Shown here piece by piece: positions 28,496-40,651 of a stretch of DNA of 64,000 nucleotides. The position numbers and the translations under genes are program-made. The stretch lies in assembly GCF_000002235.5 (NCBI RefSeq), contig NW_022145601.1, forward strand, positions 6,921,322 to 6,985,321. The letters run 5' to 3'. Position 1 is the first letter of the stretch; each line of letters opens with the position of its first letter. Below the pieces are notes generated by a model. It had not been told where the DNA came from. It saw nothing but the letters and a program-made list of their open reading frames with translations, and did no database searches. This DNA is from Strongylocentrotus purpuratus (lineage: Eukaryota > Echinodermata > Echinoidea > Camarodonta > Strongylocentrotidae).

Positions 28496-28982
28496 ATATT
28501 GCAATTTAGTATGGCCAACAGCGCCAAAACCAAAATCAACTCTATTGCAAAAAATAGAAAGCCCTTCGTACATGTACTGGTTCCCCATATTTATCTCACA
28601 TAAGTTCAATATTTTACAAACTGAAAACACTAACAGTATTCGACATAAATTCGCTACAAAGTTTACTGATCATGTTTAAGTATTTTAATAATATGCTCCC
28701 TCTTTCATTTCAAAACTTTTACACTATGAATAAATCCATTCACTCTTACCCTACCCGTAATTCCTCAAATTTTCATCTAGTAAACCCGAAATTACTAATT
28801 GCCCATAGATTCTTAAGACACCATGGTCCTGACCTATGAAACTCTCTCCCAGAATCTATTAAATCATGTTGCTCCCTCTACTCATTTACGGCAAAAGTTT
28901 AAACGATGTTATTATCAAAATATTCAAGGTAGAATTTCTGTGACAACTCTTCACTCTGTATCATAATGTCATCTCTTCTTTC

Positions 28983-29070
28983 ATTCGAATCATCATCACC
29001 ATCATCACCATCATCATCACCATCATCATCATCATCATCATCATCATCCTCATCACCATCATCATCTGTA
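28983..29070 (+). repeat. ATC/TCA microsatellite
   Basis: Imperfect ATC and ACC triplets. The serine-rich open frame across it is a repeat artefact. Confidence 0.85.
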
Positions 29071-29299
29071 TTGTCAATATCACCATCATCAAAATTTGTA
29101 TTTTCAATTACCTATCCGTTCTGCTTAATAATAATCTATTTCATGGGTTTTGTTTGGGTCTGCCGTATTATCAAGCAATCTGCTTACAATGATAGTCCTT
29201 CTTCCGCAAATAATTGTATTATGTTATATAACGTTTGAGAAAATTAGTATTTATGACAGTTTATCAATTCGTTTTTGTAAATAACAACTTTTATATATA

Positions 29300-29949
29300 C
29301 AGTGTGAGTCAAAAAAAAGTTTACACCTAGAAAATTGCTAATTATTTTAAAAATTATCTATGAACAGTAAATGCTTATACATCTTATGAAAGAGTGTTTT
29401 ATTCCACATCATTTGGTATCATTTTTGTGTGGTATGTGTTCACGCTTGGATGAACAGAAGGCATCGTTTGCGAGAGTGCAAAAATCGATTTGCGCCAAAG
29501 TTGCTTGTGTGATGTTTGAATAAAACAATTGGGATTTGAGTATTAATTCGGTCTTTGCAGATCCAAATAACATCCTGAACACAATTAATCATGCCACACA
29601 ATTATCAAATATCGAATAACAAATATCAACGAACATTTGTGCGCGCGTGTGTGTGTGACTTTGCTTCTGCATGTGCAATGCATTTCATTAAACTTTCAAT
29701 TCATTCTCTCACTCCGCCAATTCCAACATAATACATGCTGTAGGCATCACTTTGGCGCTAGTCGATGTTTGCACTCTCGCAAACAATGTCTCATGTTCAT
29801 CCAAGCGTGAACACATACCACATAAAAATGATACCAAATGATTTGGGATAAAACACTCTTTCATAAGATGTATGATAATTTACTGTCCATAGATGATTAT
29901 TAAAATAATTAGCAATTTTCTAGGTGTTAACTTTTTTTAACTCACACGG
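29300..29949. mobile_element. Tc1/mariner-type MITE with ~200-bp inverted repeats (650 bp)
   Basis: Left end CAGTGTGAGTCAAAAAAAAG, right end complementary (ACTCACACGG), flanked by TA. The two arms match for about 200 bp, including TGGTATGTGTTCACGCTTGG and GAGAGTGCAAA blocks. The ends resemble the CAGTG-type ends of Tc1/mariner elements. No transposase. The centre holds a GTGTGTG tract. Confidence 0.85.
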
Positions 29950-30095
29950 TATATATATATATATATATTTGATTGTTTATGATTCATTTTCAGAAAAATA
30001 CTGATTGTACTTTATATTTTTATTGTTATCGAAAAACTGTGTACTTACATGAATACAGAAGAAAATCAAATCAAATCAAAATCAAATCTAAAATA

Positions 30096-30654
30096 TCTCA
30101 TGAAGAGATAGTCATTTCTGTGTACTATGAAATAAAGGATATTTGTTTTATCTTGCATGTTGAATACTGAATGAATACTCATAGCTATGGTCCTCAATTT
30201 ACGCATGTTACGTTTGTATACCGTTCAGGTCGGACAGACTTCGCAGTTCACGCACCGCAGCACCTTATGAATAATGCTGAAATATCATTCACATATTTCA
30301 TATGTCGATCTATTTACAAATGAGGCGGGGCTTACCTTTGGCTATTTGTCTATTCTATCTATTTGCCTATTTTGCGCGAAAACTATCGTTTGCTTTTTAA
30401 CGGCATTCGTGGTGTCAGGTTCGGTTTAGTTGGATGGTATACATTTAGACGCCACATCGACTTGCGCAAATCACCAGTACATTATCGAATAGTTCAACTT
30501 TAAGCGAATTTTAAATATCAAAGAACAGCCAATCGAGGAGGTGAACTTTCTTTCGGACTTCAAAATACGAAGGTAAGAACAGCAAATTTTGAAGTGTAGG
30601 TAGTGAACTGGGTCTTTTTGATGGGGGCGTGGATAATTATCATGTCGTAAACAT
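30096..30654. other. Intergenic DNA, no gene recognised
   Basis: No supported ORF or repeat. One GC-richer patch at about 30320-30345. Confidence 0.4.
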
Positions 30655-30830
30655 AGAAATGAAAGGAAAAGGGAGACAGAGAGAGAGGGGGAGATTGTTA
30701 AAGAGTAGAGATAGAGAGAGAGAGATGCACAGCGCAAGAGAAGGAGAGCGGGAAGAAAAAGAAAGGAGAAGGGAAACAGAAAAGAGAGATGAGAGGGAGA
30801 GAGAGAGAGAAAGAGAGAGATGCAATGGAG
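30655..30830. repeat. GA-rich microsatellite
   Basis: GAGAGA/GAAAGA purine tract. The Arg/Glu-rich and Leu/Ser-rich open frames over it are low-complexity. Confidence 0.85.
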
Positions 30831-30979
30831 GATGATGCATTCAATATTTCCAGCATAAATATGATTGAATATTTACTACACTGTCGCTCATATAGTTGGA
30901 ATATTTTTTTTTACCTCAATTTATGGAATTATTTTGACAATGATTTATTCCCAATAGATCTAGATAATGTAGTATTCTG

Positions 30980-32400
30980 GTAAGTCGAGAGAAGGGGGGG
31001 GGCGGTTGTCAGGAAGAATGCACTACCAGAACACAATGACACGACTCGAGGTTGTAGGATATGAGCGGAATTTTATTCCCACTTGAGCTATCTGCATAAA
31101 GTTCGATACAAGAAGAAAAACCTCTGCAAAGGCAGAAAAGAAACAACAAAAGAAAGAACATCAGTAACTACATGTTCAAAATCTCTTCATGTAACAATTT
31201 AGAGTCAACAATAATGTACATCACTTTAAAACCAAGTCAATGATACTTCAATATTCATCGAGTGAGTAATTCAATGTAAAAGAAGAAAATGTATTTCTTA
31301 TCATTCCAAAATATTCCCTCTAGCTATAGGTGACATATGATGAACTAATTTCTTCACTGAAAGTATATGAATAATTATACAGGTCACCAAAATATGAAAG
31401 CATTAACTCTATTAAAGATTAACATCAGAATAATCCCCTGAAATATGCATAGTCATGGATATTTATTCTAATTAATGTCTAATTAATGTACATTGACTGC
31501 CTACCTATAATTCATTATAGCACATTGTTATCAACACCTGAAACAGAAGTAATATAACAAGCAGTGTTTGTGTTCAAAACTATTTATCACGCTCTACCAT
31601 CCTGACTCACCCAACTAGGACTGTTAAACAACTACTTGTTGCTACGAAGACAAACAATGGAACAAGCTTCTTCAACTCAACCGCTGGAATCTAGAACAAA
31701 GACAATATCACTACTTGCCATGAATAACTATTTAACTATATATCATCAAATTGTTATTATCAAAACATTATAATGCGATAATCTGATCATAACAATTTAA
31801 ATCCTATTTATGAACGTAAAAATGCATCAAGTATATCAATACACAGATGAATAATGTGGTATCTATACTCTACTAAAATTGTCACTGTTCATTCATGGCC
31901 CTGGGAAGCGGGGGTGCCGGGGGTGCTGCAGCACCCCGGCAAATTTTCAGGGGGTGCACAGCACCCCTGCAATTTTGTTTGTATGATATATTTAATGTAG
32001 ACTACATCATTATGCTTCGTTTACGAAATTGTCACAAAGCCGACAGCCAAAAATTATGCTTTTTATTATTTTTTTTTTAATAATTTTCTTTCACAAAATC
32101 CTATAACATACTCGCGACACACGTGCGTGGTTAATAGTACATGGGTCTGGTGCCATGCAAAGCTTGCAGTATGCCAATCTATGTGTGCAGTGACGATTGC
32201 AATTTGTTTTAATAGTGTTAAATTTGTAGACATTGGGACATTGGAATTAATATACTTGTCGGTAATTGGTGGCTCGTTTTGTCGGTAATCGGTGGCCTCC
32301 ACACCCCCCCCCCCCCCTACTGAAAAAGGTATAGCGATCGACGCCTCTGATAACAACACAGTTTATACAATCGAAATAATTAAACTTACCAAATAAGTAC
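30980..32400. other. Intergenic AT-rich DNA with one short repeat fragment
   Basis: No gene recognised. At about 31893-31970 there is a small inverted block (GGGGGTGCTGCAGCACCCC) followed by GGGGGTGCACAGCACCCC, probably a fragment of another interspersed element. Confidence 0.45.
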
Positions 32401-32406
32401 CAGACC

Positions 32407-32591
32407 CAGGGGCGGATCCAGCCGGCGGCAGGGGAGGGGGCCCAATTCGTGAGAAAATATTTAGCGGCGAAACAGCCGGCCGATAATTCGCATAGTGGGG
32501 GAGGGGGTGAGGGGGGGGGGGGAGTGAGCACTAATTTTTTTTTTTTTTTGCTCCCGCAAATTGAAAATCGTGCCGGCCGATAATTCGTTCA

Positions 32592-32630
<39 letters not shown>

Positions 32631-32644
32631 TGGATCCACCACTG
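32407..32644. mobile_element. hAT-like MITE (238 bp)
   Basis: Starts CAGGGGCGGATCCAGCCGG and ends TGGATCCACCACTG, with AATTCGTGAGAAAATATT near the left end as in the 13399 element. A long C run fills the right half. I could not see a convincing 8-bp duplication in the flanks. Confidence 0.75.
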
Positions 32645-32938
32645 GTGTCCAACAATTTTCCACAAAATAACTAAAATTTCTATTTTGCAAAATGTATGAC
32701 TCCGGAGAGTCTTTGCATTTTAGAGTTCCTAGATAATATGCTTTCAATAAGACTCATTACCTTAGCCTGCTTATACACTCTTTCAATTCAATGGACTTGA
32801 ATTTCTCTGTGCATTAACCTGTACAACTATAATTACTTTTACCTCATTTATCTCTAATCTTTTTTTTTGAAGAGCACCTAAAAAAATTGTAAAATAGGTG
32901 TTTTTAGTAAAATTATAATCATGAAGTTTGTATCATTA

Positions 32939-33100
32939 TGCACATAATCAAGAAACTAAGGTTACCTGTTTACGATTCTATTCCATATGGTGTTTTAATT
33001 ATTATGATAATCAAAAAGATTTGATTGCCGTGCACTAATCAAGAACGTAAGGTTACCTGTTTACGATTCAATTCCATATGGTGTTTTTAATTATTATGAT
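32939..33100. repeat. 91-bp satellite, left part of a split array
   Basis: About 1.7 units with core AAGGTTACCTGTTTACGATT and CCATATGGTG. The array stops exactly at a unit end (ATTATTATGAT, 33100) where the LINE tail begins, and resumes at 35937. Confidence 0.85.
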
Positions 33101-35936
33101 TTGAATTTGAATTTGAATTTGAATTTGAATTTGAATTGAATTTGAATTTATTAACAACAACACATCACAATAATGACAGTACATATGAACAATCATACAA
33201 TGCAACAAAAAAAAATAATACTGATACATGTATACCTGTTCCTGTTCGTGGATCCAGTCGGGTTCCTTCGCCATCATTCAAAACAGTTAGATTATGATGA
33301 TTCACGAATTGTTCTATCACTTGTCCATTCTTGTCTGTTTTGTCACTTCCCCACATGGTACCATGAGCGTTAAAATCGCCTACTATAATATTAATAACTT
33401 TATCATTTTTATTCACGTTTTTTAATAGCACATTCATAGAATATTCATTTAATTTCTTACAAGGATTATAAAAGTTCACAATTGATAACTTTTCATTTCC
33501 TGCGTGTATGTTTACTTGCTGTATTTCTAAATTTACATCATTCATTGGACCTTCATACTTGATTTTATTATGAATGTATATCGCACATCCTCCCCTCGCC
33601 TGATTTTCCCTATTTCTTGGGAGACATGTGTATTCAGGAATTTGAAGAACTCTATTTTCCTGAAACCATGTTTCTTGTATACATATCAAATCATAGCAAT
33701 TTTTGTGTGTATTCAAATACTTTATAAGTTCTTTTCCATGCCCTAGTAATCCCTGTGCATTCCATTGTAGTATGGAAAACAGTATCATCAATGTTTTAAG
33801 TATCGTTATCAACATTGTTAGCACTACTTATTTGCTGCAGCGATCTTTTCGCTGCGACCAGAACTAAATTATTTATTTCTTTGAGAGTTTTGCCCTCTGT
33901 GAGTGAGAGGATCAATTGACATATAAAGTCAATTATCTGATCATCATTTGCTGTAGCTATAAAGTTCAGGGGTACAGAAGGATTTTCTTTCTTTTCATTG
34001 TCTTTTTTTGAAGTGATTGTTGTTGATGTTGTTGATGTTGTTGAAGGATGTATACATAACATAAGAGTAATGTCGATTGAACAGTAATGGTTTTAAAACG
34101 ATATTTTTTAGACATACATCTGCATACTATTAAATGTACAAAAGATATATACTTAAATATGTATATTACTATGTTTAGGTGAAGTTGTTAATGGGAACTA
34201 GAAGTTAGCACAAGTGCTAGTCGAGCCTAGTTCCATTCTTTGGCAAGTTTTTTTTCTGTTAATTTGTTTTTACATATGAATGTAAAACTTGTTTGTTTTG
34301 TATTTACATATATACAGCAAAATAATACAATATCATGTAACTTTTTTTCTTTACTAAAATGAAAAAATAAAAATAAAAAAGCTTAAGCGTTAAAGCATTA
34401 TAATGAAAGAAAACAAATCTTTGAAGAAATAAAATCATCAATGTGTTCATAAAAATGAAAAAGATGTATTAATAAAAATAATCATACACATGTACGTACA
34501 TGCACAAATCCTGTAAAAGCTTAAGGCCGCTATAAGTGTATACATATATAAAAGGAAGACAAGTAATATAAAAGGAAAAAAAGAAGGGGGTGGGATTGAG
34601 CCCATGTTATTTACATAGAAGGTAGGTGGAAAGATGTCTCCGAAAAGATAACCTTGATGTTTTTAATCTAATTTCATCTGGCAGATCATTCCACAGCTTT
34701 GTTCCTACAAACGAAATACAAAATTGCCCTTGCGTTGTCTTACATTTTGGTTGATAAAGTAAGCCACTTTCTTTTCTCCTAGTTGCATATCTATGCTGTA
34801 TCATCTGACAATAATCCACTAAAGAGTGTGGTAAAAAAACCTTTTACCAAATCGTACATAAATGTTGATACAAGAAGTTCATGAAGTTGAAAAATATTTA
34901 AAATGTTTAGACTATGGAAAAGAGCTTTGGAGTCTGTTCTAAGTGGACTGAATGTAATTGCTCTCATTGCCATTTTTTGACTTAAATATATACAATTTAG
35001 ATTACTTTTGTAAGTGCTCCCCCATACTTCTACTCCATAAGAGAGGTGAGGCTGTATAAAAGCCTTATATAATAACACAAGTATATTCTTGGGAACAAAA
35101 TGTCTCAGTTTAAACAGAATACCTACTTTCTTTCTTATGCATTTGTTTATCGTCTGAATGTGTTCTTTCCATGAAAGGTGACAATCAATTTCAATTCCTA
35201 CAAATGATGCAACAGATACCTCTTTAATATTTGATCTTGATATTCTCACAGATCCCTTTTTGTCTATTGATCTAGCTTTGGATTTCATAATCATATAGTT
35301 TGTTTTCTGTAAGTTAATTGTGACTTCATTTGCATTACACCATTCCTGCACCTTCATTAAATTTTCACTTACAATTTCTATATCAATTTCTTTTTGTCTA
35401 GGATTAAAAGTATGAAAAAGATTTGAGTCATCAGCAAATAATCTGAAATTGAAAAAGTTTGTGGAGTTAGGTAAGTCATTTATATATAGTAAAAATAATG
35501 TTGGTCCAAGAACGGAGCCTTGAGGGACACCACATGTTATATTCAATTTCAAAGACATTTTGTCTTTATATTGTATAAACTGTGATCGTTTACACAAATA
35601 ATCTTCAAACCATTGCAAGGCTAACCCACGTATTCCATAGTGTGACATTTTTTTGAGGAGAATGCTGTGATTTATAGTATCAAATGCCTTTTGAAAGTCA
35701 ATAAAGATGCCAACTGTTGTTCTACCTTCATCAATGTATTTCAATAGTGTATTTGTAAGATTAATCAAAGATAACTTAGTGCTATGTACGTACGTTTCTT
35801 ACGGAAACCGTACTGGTGTTGAAACAAGATATTATTTGCTTCCAAATAGTCAATTACACGATTATTTATTATTTTCTCAAAGATTTTACCCAGTATAGGT
35901 AAAACTGAAATAGGTCTGTAATTACCAGCTAGAACT
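33101..35936 (-). mobile_element. 5'-truncated CR1-type LINE inserted in the 91-bp satellite
   Basis: The minus-strand reading starts inside the reverse transcriptase at LAGNYRPISVLPILGKIFEK (truncated at 35936). The long open frame at 34791-35768 has FIDFQKAFDTINHSILLKK, the GVPQGSVLGPTLFLLYINDL block, the catalytic FADDSN and SFVGIEIDCHLSWKEHI. The C-terminus (WNDLPDEIRL) continues in another frame to 34607. No endonuclease, ORF1 or RNase H. The 3' UTR ends in a GAATTT repeat at 33101-33148. An 809-bp piece of another LINE lies within the 3' UTR. Confidence 0.85.
33239..34047 (-). mobile_element. Internal fragment of the RNase H-type LINE (ORF1 end and endonuclease)
   Basis: Nearly identical to 40884-41685. 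I noticed one residue difference (GDFNAHG against GDFNAHC). It covers the last part of ORF1 and the first ~190 residues of ORF2, including QWNAQGLLGHGKELI, CIQETWFQENR, GGCAIYIH and the catalytic GDFNAH. Neither end is a natural LINE end. ATGTATAC lies next to both borders (33228-33235 and 34048-34055). Confidence 0.85.
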
Positions 35937-36170
35937 AATCAGAAAGGTTTGATTGTCGTGCACTAATCAAGAACCTAAGGTTACCTGTTTACGATTCTAT
36001 TCCATATGGTGTTTTAATTATTATGATAATCAGAAAGGTTTGATTGTCGTGCACTAATCAAGAACCTAAGGTTACCTGTTTACGATTCTATTCCATATGG
36101 TGTTTTAATTATTATGATAATCAGAAAGGTTTGATTGTCGTGCACTAATCAAGAACCTAAGGTTACCTGC
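35937..36170. repeat. 91-bp satellite, right part of the split array
   Basis: Two full units (35937-36027, 36028-36118) and a partial third, nearly identical to each other and to the array at 32939-33100. Confidence 0.88.
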
Positions 36171-37494
36171 TTGCTTACTACTATTCCAAACGGTGTGTTT
36201 ATTGTAGCTTGTTTTATATGCTAAGGAGTAATGAATAATACACCAACTCCTAATAAACTCTACTCTCTAATTAATAGTATGATATAATTTATATCAGGCA
36301 CCAACACCAATCTACTGAAATAAGTAGACTCCTATGTCTAACTAACTGCACCATAAACCCTTCCAATGGAGGCTGCCATCTTATTTGTTTACAATGGAGT
36401 ACCCCCCTCTTATTTGAGAATATTGCTTACACAGCACAACACAGTCTTGACTGACTTTTACCCAAACATATCTATCTAATCAAATTCCCTTCAAACTTCC
36501 CTCAGTGCACTATACTCAAGCTACAGTATTCAATACCATAACATTAAATGTGTATTTACACTCATCAACATTATAATAAACATAAGATTTTCTGCCTTAC
36601 ATCGTTTACAAAGCCACTACAACGAGGAGAGGCATGGTCATTCATGCACAACAAATTACACGTGTGTACATTGTGTATCATGTACTAGGCCATACACTGT
36701 ATGTGCTCATGACCTCTAAACAGTGATGCGATCTCTTCACTATTAATACTTCATTTTACTTCATTCTTTCTACTCAATATCAATAATAACATGACTATAG
36801 TCCTTATTCTACACTATAACAACATTCAATTAACATTCCTCGACAGAAACATGAAATATTCTGGATACTCTACTGCGAAACTCTGATTGCCAATCAGCTC
36901 TTCTCACTGAGTTGGTTGAACAATGCACTAAACTTTCTGTAGACACAAGAAAGTTCTTCCCAAACTGCCTAATCACTCTCTTAATATTCTTCCGCCTAAA
37001 TCAATTATTTATTCTTTCTGCAACCTAAATATTTCTAAACAAAGATATCACTAGCGATATTATTTTCGAAAGATATGTTTAACTAAACATATCATCAATA
37101 ACCTACATTTCCATAAACAATCCAGATTCAGTATAATTACAACTCTCTCAATTTGAACTATTTAGTATGTGAATTCTGAATTGTAATGAGGCAAAGTACA
37201 CAGGCCCCTCTCTGTTGTTGTGTTTTGGTTTATTGGCGATTAGTCAGTAATTTGACTATTGTCACCAAAATACTTTACGGCACGTGTTATATCTCTCATT
37301 TTTGCATTTTTTTTAAATATATTTATTTCGTTTTATATTTATCTATCTTTTAAGATAGTATCGAAAAATAATATCGTAAGCAAAACATTCATGGGCTTTG
37401 TTAGTGTTTCTTAACAGTACGTGCAGATTATTTGTTATATCACATACACACCATACATAAATGTATATAAGATAGTACCTACACAAGCCTCTAT
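36171..37494. other. Intergenic AT-rich DNA, no gene recognised
   Basis: No supported ORF, splice structure or transposon end. May include flank of the LINE that follows. Confidence 0.4.
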
Positions 37495-37535
37495 ATTCAA
37501 TAATCTTATCATACCATTTATCATTGTTGTTACTT

Positions 37536-37816
37536 TTTCTTATTTTATTTTCTTATTACATTATGTTATTATATTTTTAATGTACTGAGTGTAATTTAGC
37601 ATATTTATAATATTATATTATGTTTACTTTTCTTATTTTATCTTCTTATTACATTATGTTATTATAATTTTAATGTACTGAGTGTAATTTAGCATATTAT
37701 AATATTGTATTATGTTTTACTGTTCTTATTTTATTTTCTTATTACATTATGTTATTATATTTTTAATGTACTGAGTGTAATTTAGCATATTTATAATATT
37801 GTATTATGTTTTATTG
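37536..37816 (-). repeat. Three ~93-bp tandem repeats in a LINE 3' UTR
   Basis: Units start near 37536, 37629 and 37722 and share CTTATTACATTATGTTATTA and AATGTACTGAGTGTAATTTA. They directly follow the ORF2 stop of the minus-strand LINE, so they look like part of its 3' UTR. Confidence 0.8.
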
Positions 37817-37832
37817 TTCATCAAGGGAGGTA

Positions 37833-39011
37833 TTACTTCCTGATAGGGAACCGTTTCGTTCTGTGAACGAACCGTACAACAGCTTTTTGTATACTGGACT
37901 CACTCTTTTTTAAGTATTCCATAATTTTTTCCGGTTGGGATTCGTTTATTTCTGTTAAAAACATAGCCCTTTCTCTAATATAGTTAGGGCAATGTACTAA
38001 CAAGTGTTTTACAGTCTCTATTTCACTGGGGCATCTATTACAGAAACCAGTAGCATGAATTTTCAATCTGAGGAGATCCTGGTTAAGTCCAAGGACTCCA
38101 AAGCGGAGTCGATGGATAATTGTGGAATGTTGTCTCTCTAATGAACATATATATTGTTTATTAACATCTTTTTGAAATGTTTTCAAATACGAGTTAGTTT
38201 CTTGCCAAAGGAGTTTGGAACTTGTAATAATTAAGCTTTTCATTTCTGACATATTTAGATTATTATTGACTTCTATTTTCTTTACTAATGCGGCCTTTGC
38301 GTGGAAATCCGCCATCTCGTTCCCTTTTATTCCACAATGTCCAGGTATCCACTTTACGTATATATCAACTCCTTTACTCTTTAAGTGAGTAGTCATGGTG
38401 AGAATTTCCAGAATAAAAGATTCGTCCTTCTGTTGTTGTTATGCAATAAGTGCACTCATTGAATCACTAAAAATAACAACCCCCACATAAATATCTAATT
38501 CATCTACCCATCTGAGAGCAAGAATGATGGCAGCCAATTCAGCCCTGTACGAAGAGGTAAAATTTGCTAACCTTTTGCTCCGATGTACAGAATAGTAAGG
38601 GACGTAAAAAGCAGCTGCAGAGGTCTCTCTTTCAGGTACTTTTGATCCATCGGTGTATATATGTAATTGAGTCGCCCATTTACTATGTATGATTTCCAGG
38701 CTGCTTTGTTTTTGCTGTGTAGGATGATCTGTTTTCTTTATTCGAGTACTTAATTCAGTTGACACTGCCGGAGGGTAGAATAACCATGGTGGAAATGGGG
38801 AGGGGGTTATCGTTTCTATTCGTTTTCCCAGCTTGCTTTGTATTCTATATCCAAAAGGTTTGTTTACGTTTTTCCCCTTCAAGTATTCAAATTGCCAACA
38901 TGGTTCAATGTTTTTTAACAACGGATGGTTCGCCCATCTTTCGATGTTTTGTCGATATTTACTTGAAAGCATTTGTCTTCTTATATCCAAAGGCATTTCC
39001 CCCATTTCCAC
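37833..39011 (-). pseudogene. RNase H domain and C-terminal zinc tail of the LINE
   Basis: Two frames. The first has YTDGSKVPERETSAAAF, SSYRAELAAIILALRWVDE and VIFSDSMSALIA, which carry three of the acidic RNase H catalytic residues. The second has VKWIPGHCGIKGNEMADFHA with the His/Asp end of the site, then HRLRFGVLGLNQDLLRLKIH and CNRCPSEIETVKHLLVHCPN, the CCHC-like tail. The frame change lies near 38400-38440. Confidence 0.88.
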
Positions 39012-39299
39012 CTGTAGTGATTCTAAGGAGGTTAAGGGCAGACCACCTGCGCATATCCTCAGTGCTTGGTATTGGACAGAGTCAATGGCTTTTTTGGTGG
39101 TAGCAGCTGCACTACATACGCCTCACATCCGTAATCAAAAAGAGACCTTATAAGTGCTCTGTACACCATAATAAGTGATTTCGAGGAGCTTCCCCAATTT
39201 GTTCCAGTTAGACATCTTAAGATATTTAATTTTCTTTTACTTCTCGTGATTACATTTTCGATATGTGGTTGCCAAGTTAACCTTTTATCAAATATAACC

Positions 39300-40117
39300 C
39301 CTAAAAAGCGATGAGATTTGTTCGTACATTAGCACTTTTCCATTCAGTTCTATATCAGGCGGTAAAGCGGCATTCCAGCTATTCGTAAAAAATACGGGCA
39401 CTGTTTTGACAGGTGAGAGTCGAAACCCCCACTCTTCAAACCAACAAATTAAAAGATTCAAATATTTCTGTATTTTTTCAGTAATATGTACAATGTTCCT
39501 GCCTGATATTCATATTGCGCAGTCATCTGCATACATAGATATTCTTACATCTTGGTCTGTCGGTATATCACCCATCATTATGTTATATAAAAGAGGACTT
39601 AAAACACTCCCTTGTGGTAACCCGTTATGCGTTTTATAAGTTTTAGATGCTGTATTTCCAATTCGAACTTGAAAAGTTCGTGCTGTTAGATAATTTTCTA
39701 TATACCTCAGCATGTTCCCTTCTATTCCATTTTTTGCTAATTTAAAAACCAGACCTTTATCCAAGCTGTGTCGAACGCTTTCTCGACATCCAAGAAAACT
39801 GTTATTACATGTTCGTTACAGTTTATACTCTTTTGGATGTCATTTTCTAATTGGACAATATTGTCCGTCACACTTCGACCTTTCCTGAATCCACTTAAAA
39901 AATTGGGTAATAATTCATGCTTTTCAACATACCATTGCAGTCTATTTTTTTTTATCATTCGTTCAATAATCTTGGCAAAACATGATGTTAAAGCAATCGG
40001 TCTGTAAGATGATGTATTTCTAGGATCTTTTCCATGTTTAAGAATAGGGATTATTACAGAATGCTTTAGTTGAATTGGAATTTCCCCGGTTTTCCATATT
40101 AAGTTAATGATATACAT
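39300..40117 (-). pseudogene. Reverse transcriptase domain of the I/Nimb-type LINE
   Basis: The first frame (40117-39737) has SSYRPIALTSCFAKIIERMI, FLSGFRKGRSVTDNIV and FLDVEKAFDTAW with the first catalytic Asp. The next frame (39764-39510) has LPQGSVLSPLLYNIMMGDIP and the catalytic MYADDCAI. About one frame change between them. Confidence 0.88.
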
Positions 40118-40651
40118 TTAAAATATGAATGTCATTATTTGGTGCCTTCGGTAATTCCTTATTAGTATCCCTGTCTTTTATTCCTATTTTTTTAAAGTAA
40201 TTTCCAAAGGCATTTGCTTTTTTCAGATCGGAGACAATATCTTTACTATTTACAATCAATTTTGACATATTTTTTGTTTTTGTTATTAGTACACCATTCA
40301 GCCGTTTTATACAAGCCCAGATCTTAGATTCTGGCATATACCGATCAAGCTTCGTGCAAAATGCTCGCCAGTAATTTCGTTCTGCTTGGCGGAGCACACG
40401 CTGTGCTTCTGCTTTCTTTCTTAAGTACTCATCTACCTTTTCGAAAGTTATTTTCCGTGACATCTTATTACACATTCTATTTCTCTCTTTGATTTTCTCT
40501 GTACATTCTTTGGTCCACCAAGGCACCGGATTTTTAGAGACATTTCTCCTTTTCGGTACAGTTTCTTTATACACAGTTTTAAATATTTCATGAAATTATC
40601 ATATATTTCCTGTATATCATTATTTATAAGTATGAGATCATTTGTAATCAT
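40104..40651 (-). pseudogene. Linker between endonuclease and reverse transcriptase
   Basis: Reads VPWWTKECTEKIKERNRMCN, then AERNYWRAFCTKLD and IWACIKRLNG, the usual spacer of Jockey/I-group ORF2 proteins. Two overlapping frames show a frame change near 40550. Confidence 0.75.

Larger units (their letters stand above)
27476..30095 (+). pseudogene. CR1-type LINE relic split by other elements
   Basis: At 27532-27670 the frame reads DNIPLERKRTTQSVAVIIDG, NLNWNEHIRHITTSISRM, the end of the reverse transcriptase palm/thumb. It resumes after about 28500 with YCNLVWPTAPKP, then HSYPTRNSSNFHL and LPESIKSCCSLYSF, C-terminal blocks of CR1-type ORF2. The 3' UTR continues to an AATCAAATCAAATC tail at about 30062-30090. 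It is broken by the insertion at about 27725-28495 and the MITE at 29300-29949. Several stops and frame changes. Confidence 0.65.

Noticed and set aside
28966-29238. Serine-rich 90-codon open frame
   Set aside because: Generated by an ATC/TCA microsatellite in the 3' part of a LINE relic.
30629-30840. Arg/Glu-rich and Leu/Ser-rich open frames on opposite strands
   Set aside because: GA microsatellite.
31020-32400. Possible LTR-type element in the AT-rich block
   Set aside because: I found no paired long terminal repeats, primer-binding site, gag, protease or integrase reading there or anywhere else in the window.
39768-40007. Plus-strand open frames opposite the LINE reverse transcriptase (also 38759-39153 and 41939-42190)
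   Set aside because: Antisense shadows of minus-strand LINE coding sequence that has clear catalytic motifs.
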